DNA of 64,000 bases from NCBI RefSeq assembly GCF_040807025.1, contig NC_090946.1, positions 82,954,641 to 83,018,640 on the forward strand, given 5' to 3'. Positions 62,701 to 64,000 of this stretch are shown here, piece by piece; position 1 is the stretch's first letter; the number at the start of each line of letters is the position of its first letter. The notes beneath the pieces were generated by a model. It made no database searches and was not told where the DNA came from. It saw only the letters and a program-made list of their open reading frames with translations. This DNA comes from Struthio camelus (Eukaryota; Chordata; Aves; Struthioniformes; Struthionidae). Both the position numbers and the translations under genes were made by a program.

Positions 62701-63530
62701 GGTGTTCAGCTTCTTCCATGTTTCCATGTCTGCGTTCTAAACTTACTCTTCGCAAGCGAACCATTGCTAGTCCTAGAATAAACTCTTCAAATGTTTTCAA
62801 GATTCTTCTTGCTTCATTGATGTTACCTAGAATACCAGTGAAGATGCTTTGAAATACGACACATCCAACAGCTTATTTAAGACAGAACCCTTCCCAGGAA
62901 AAAACAACTTTGTACTTACCCTGCTGTTCCTCAAAGGCAGCCCACAGCATGTGAACCATTGGTTTCTTAGGAAGATGTATTGTGCAAGCCCTGCTGTAGA
63001 CATGCCTCACTCCTTCAATACTATGATTCTCCATGTATTTGGCATACTATAGTTGAAAACAGAGCAGAGATTGTATAATTTTATAGCTAATCTTTGGTCT
63101 TTAAATACATGACAGAACGATAAAATTCTTTTGTTTAAACCCATTCAGCACCTTTATTGAACCACTAGACTAGTTTCTGTAAGGAAGGACGTAGAGAGGC
63201 AACGAAGTTGGCATATGCAGCAGTCAAATCTGGTTGCAAGCAGACCATCTCCTAATGCAACAGATATAGTTATATATGAACAACATTCAGCAAGAGTACA
63301 AAAGGTTAGTCACTAGATCAATGTATGCAATCAGTAAGAGACCATTGGTAAACTACTTCCCTTACCTTAATCCAGAAGTCCTCATAGAGGGCACATGAAA
63401 TAACACATCTTTCAAAGAGGACCACAACCCGTTCATGAGTTCCGTTTTCTATCTCAAATTCTAAGTATTCTTTCCAATTTTTCAGCTGAGCTTTCTCCAG
63501 AGGTTTTACATGGAAGTAAGGCCTCTTTAT
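56731..63530 (-). CDS. PRPF39: PRPF39, U1 snRNP-associated pre-mRNA splicing factor (last seven coding exons; 5' part outside window)
   Basis: PRPF39 is a HAT-repeat scaffold that binds U1 snRNP and helps select 5' splice sites. Exons on the minus strand: 63530-63366, 63046-62920, 62826-62558, 61959-61775, 60330-60256, 58758-58638 and 56781-56731 (stop TGA at 56731-56733). Phases agree throughout. Diagnostic stretches, in order, are [93 protein letters not shown], and a Tyr/Asn/Gln-rich tail ending [12 protein letters not shown]. The first exons encode paired helices typical of HAT repeats. The tail is slightly shorter than the human one. The intron 61960-62557 carries SNORD127. The exons encoding the N-terminal half are expected beyond 64000. 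Confidence 0.97.
59520..59542. repeat. Perfect 10-bp hairpin in PRPF39 intron
   Basis: ATTGCCCACT and AGTGGGCAAT flank a three-base loop (CCT). Too short for a miRNA precursor by itself. Confidence 0.8.
61606..61629. repeat. Poly-A run (24 A) in PRPF39 intron
   Basis: Twenty-four consecutive A on the plus strand (poly-T in the PRPF39 transcript). No SINE or processed copy is recognisable in front of it. Confidence 0.9.
62398..62481 (-). ncRNA. SNORD127: C/D-box snoRNA SNORD127, guide for 18S rRNA 2'-O-methylation
   Basis: Read on the minus strand, the element has 5' stem GGCAACA (62481-62475), box C ATGATGA (62474-62468), box D CTGA (62408-62405) and 3' stem TGTTGCC (62404-62398). The seven-base terminal stem is perfectly complementary, as expected for a C/D kink-turn. 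The bases just before box D (GTCCCTCTAA) pair with the 18S rRNA segment TTAGAGGGAC. By the box D plus five rule the modified residue is the G of TTAG, which corresponds to human 18S G1447. SNORD127 is known to lie in a PRPF39 intron in mammals, so position and guide agree. It starts about 76 bases downstream of the 5' splice site of its host intron and would be released by debranching and trimming. Confidence 0.93.
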
Positions 63531-64000
63531 CTGCAAGAGTCATAGTATGGCAATGCATGACTAAGAAGTATAACACCAGGTTGGATTAAAAAAATAAAAT
63601 CAACCACACACCACTCAAATAACACCATTTTTTTTTTTAGACCAGACTTCAGAATAACACTTTATCATCTATTCAAACAAGCCACATGGGGTTATTCAAC
63701 TACTGCCGAAGAAATGTTAGGGCCAATTACGTTTCAAGCTAGTTTCTGTCGAAAACCTTTGAGTAAAAGCATTTACAGAATTCGAGAAAGAACTCAATGC
63801 AAACGGTTCTTCCCTTGCAAATCTGCAGTTGCAACAACATGACAACCAAGAAATTGCAAACAACAATTAATATTGTCCACATACATATATACAGCCAACT
63901 AAAGTACTTACTGTTGTACTAACACACATCCTCCAAATTAAGTTTAAAATCGTGTTGAGAATCATGGGAAGGAAAGACAGAGCATTTAACTGAACTTCAT

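Noticed and set aside
63912-64000. Possible PRPF39 exon at the right edge (open frame ending at a GTAAGTAC donor on the minus strand)
   Set aside because: The frame is open to the window edge and the donor looks good, but the residues do not resemble the PRPF39 sequence expected before [11 protein letters not shown]. Left uncalled.

Overview
The window looks like nuclear DNA of a bird. It has vertebrate genes split by GT-AG introns, CpG-rich promoters, and fragments of CR1 LINE elements with the typical avian 3' end. The conserved gene block FANCM - FKBP3 - PRPF39 (human 14q21) is recognisable. The species cannot be named from the sequence. There is no sign of bacterial, phage or plasmid DNA.

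Layout. From 1 to 49061 on the minus strand lies the 5' part of FANCM: 11 exons covering about the first 667 residues, the complete DEAH helicase/translocase core. The rest of the gene runs off the left edge. FANCM intron 4 (20604-45086, 24.5 kb) holds a complete five-exon gene on the opposite strand (28708-39538). It encodes a 271-residue protein with a SOUL/HEBP-type heme-binding domain and has its own CpG-island promoter. From 49062 to 50437 is a head-to-head promoter shared by FANCM and FKBP3. Almost all of it is a tandem array of about 29 copies of a ZNF143/THAP11-like site. FKBP3 (plus strand, seven exons, 226 residues) fills 50438-55209. It converges tail to tail with PRPF39 (minus strand, 56731-63530). 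The last seven coding exons of PRPF39 are present; its 5' half lies beyond the right edge. A PRPF39 intron carries a C/D-box snoRNA, SNORD127, whose guide fits 18S rRNA around G1447.

The genes do not form an operon or a single pathway. FANCM is a DNA-repair translocase. FKBP3 is a nuclear peptidyl-prolyl isomerase. PRPF39 is a U1 snRNP-associated splicing factor, and its snoRNA modifies 18S rRNA. The two housekeeping genes FANCM and FKBP3 plausibly share regulation through the repeat-filled promoter. The nested SOUL-domain gene must be transcribed through the FANCM intron in the antisense direction.

Most of the rest is AT-rich intron with scattered CR1 and MIR-like relics, microsatellites and small inverted repeats. 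I found no second hidden system there. The best candidates for new biology are the promoter array and the nested antisense SOUL gene.
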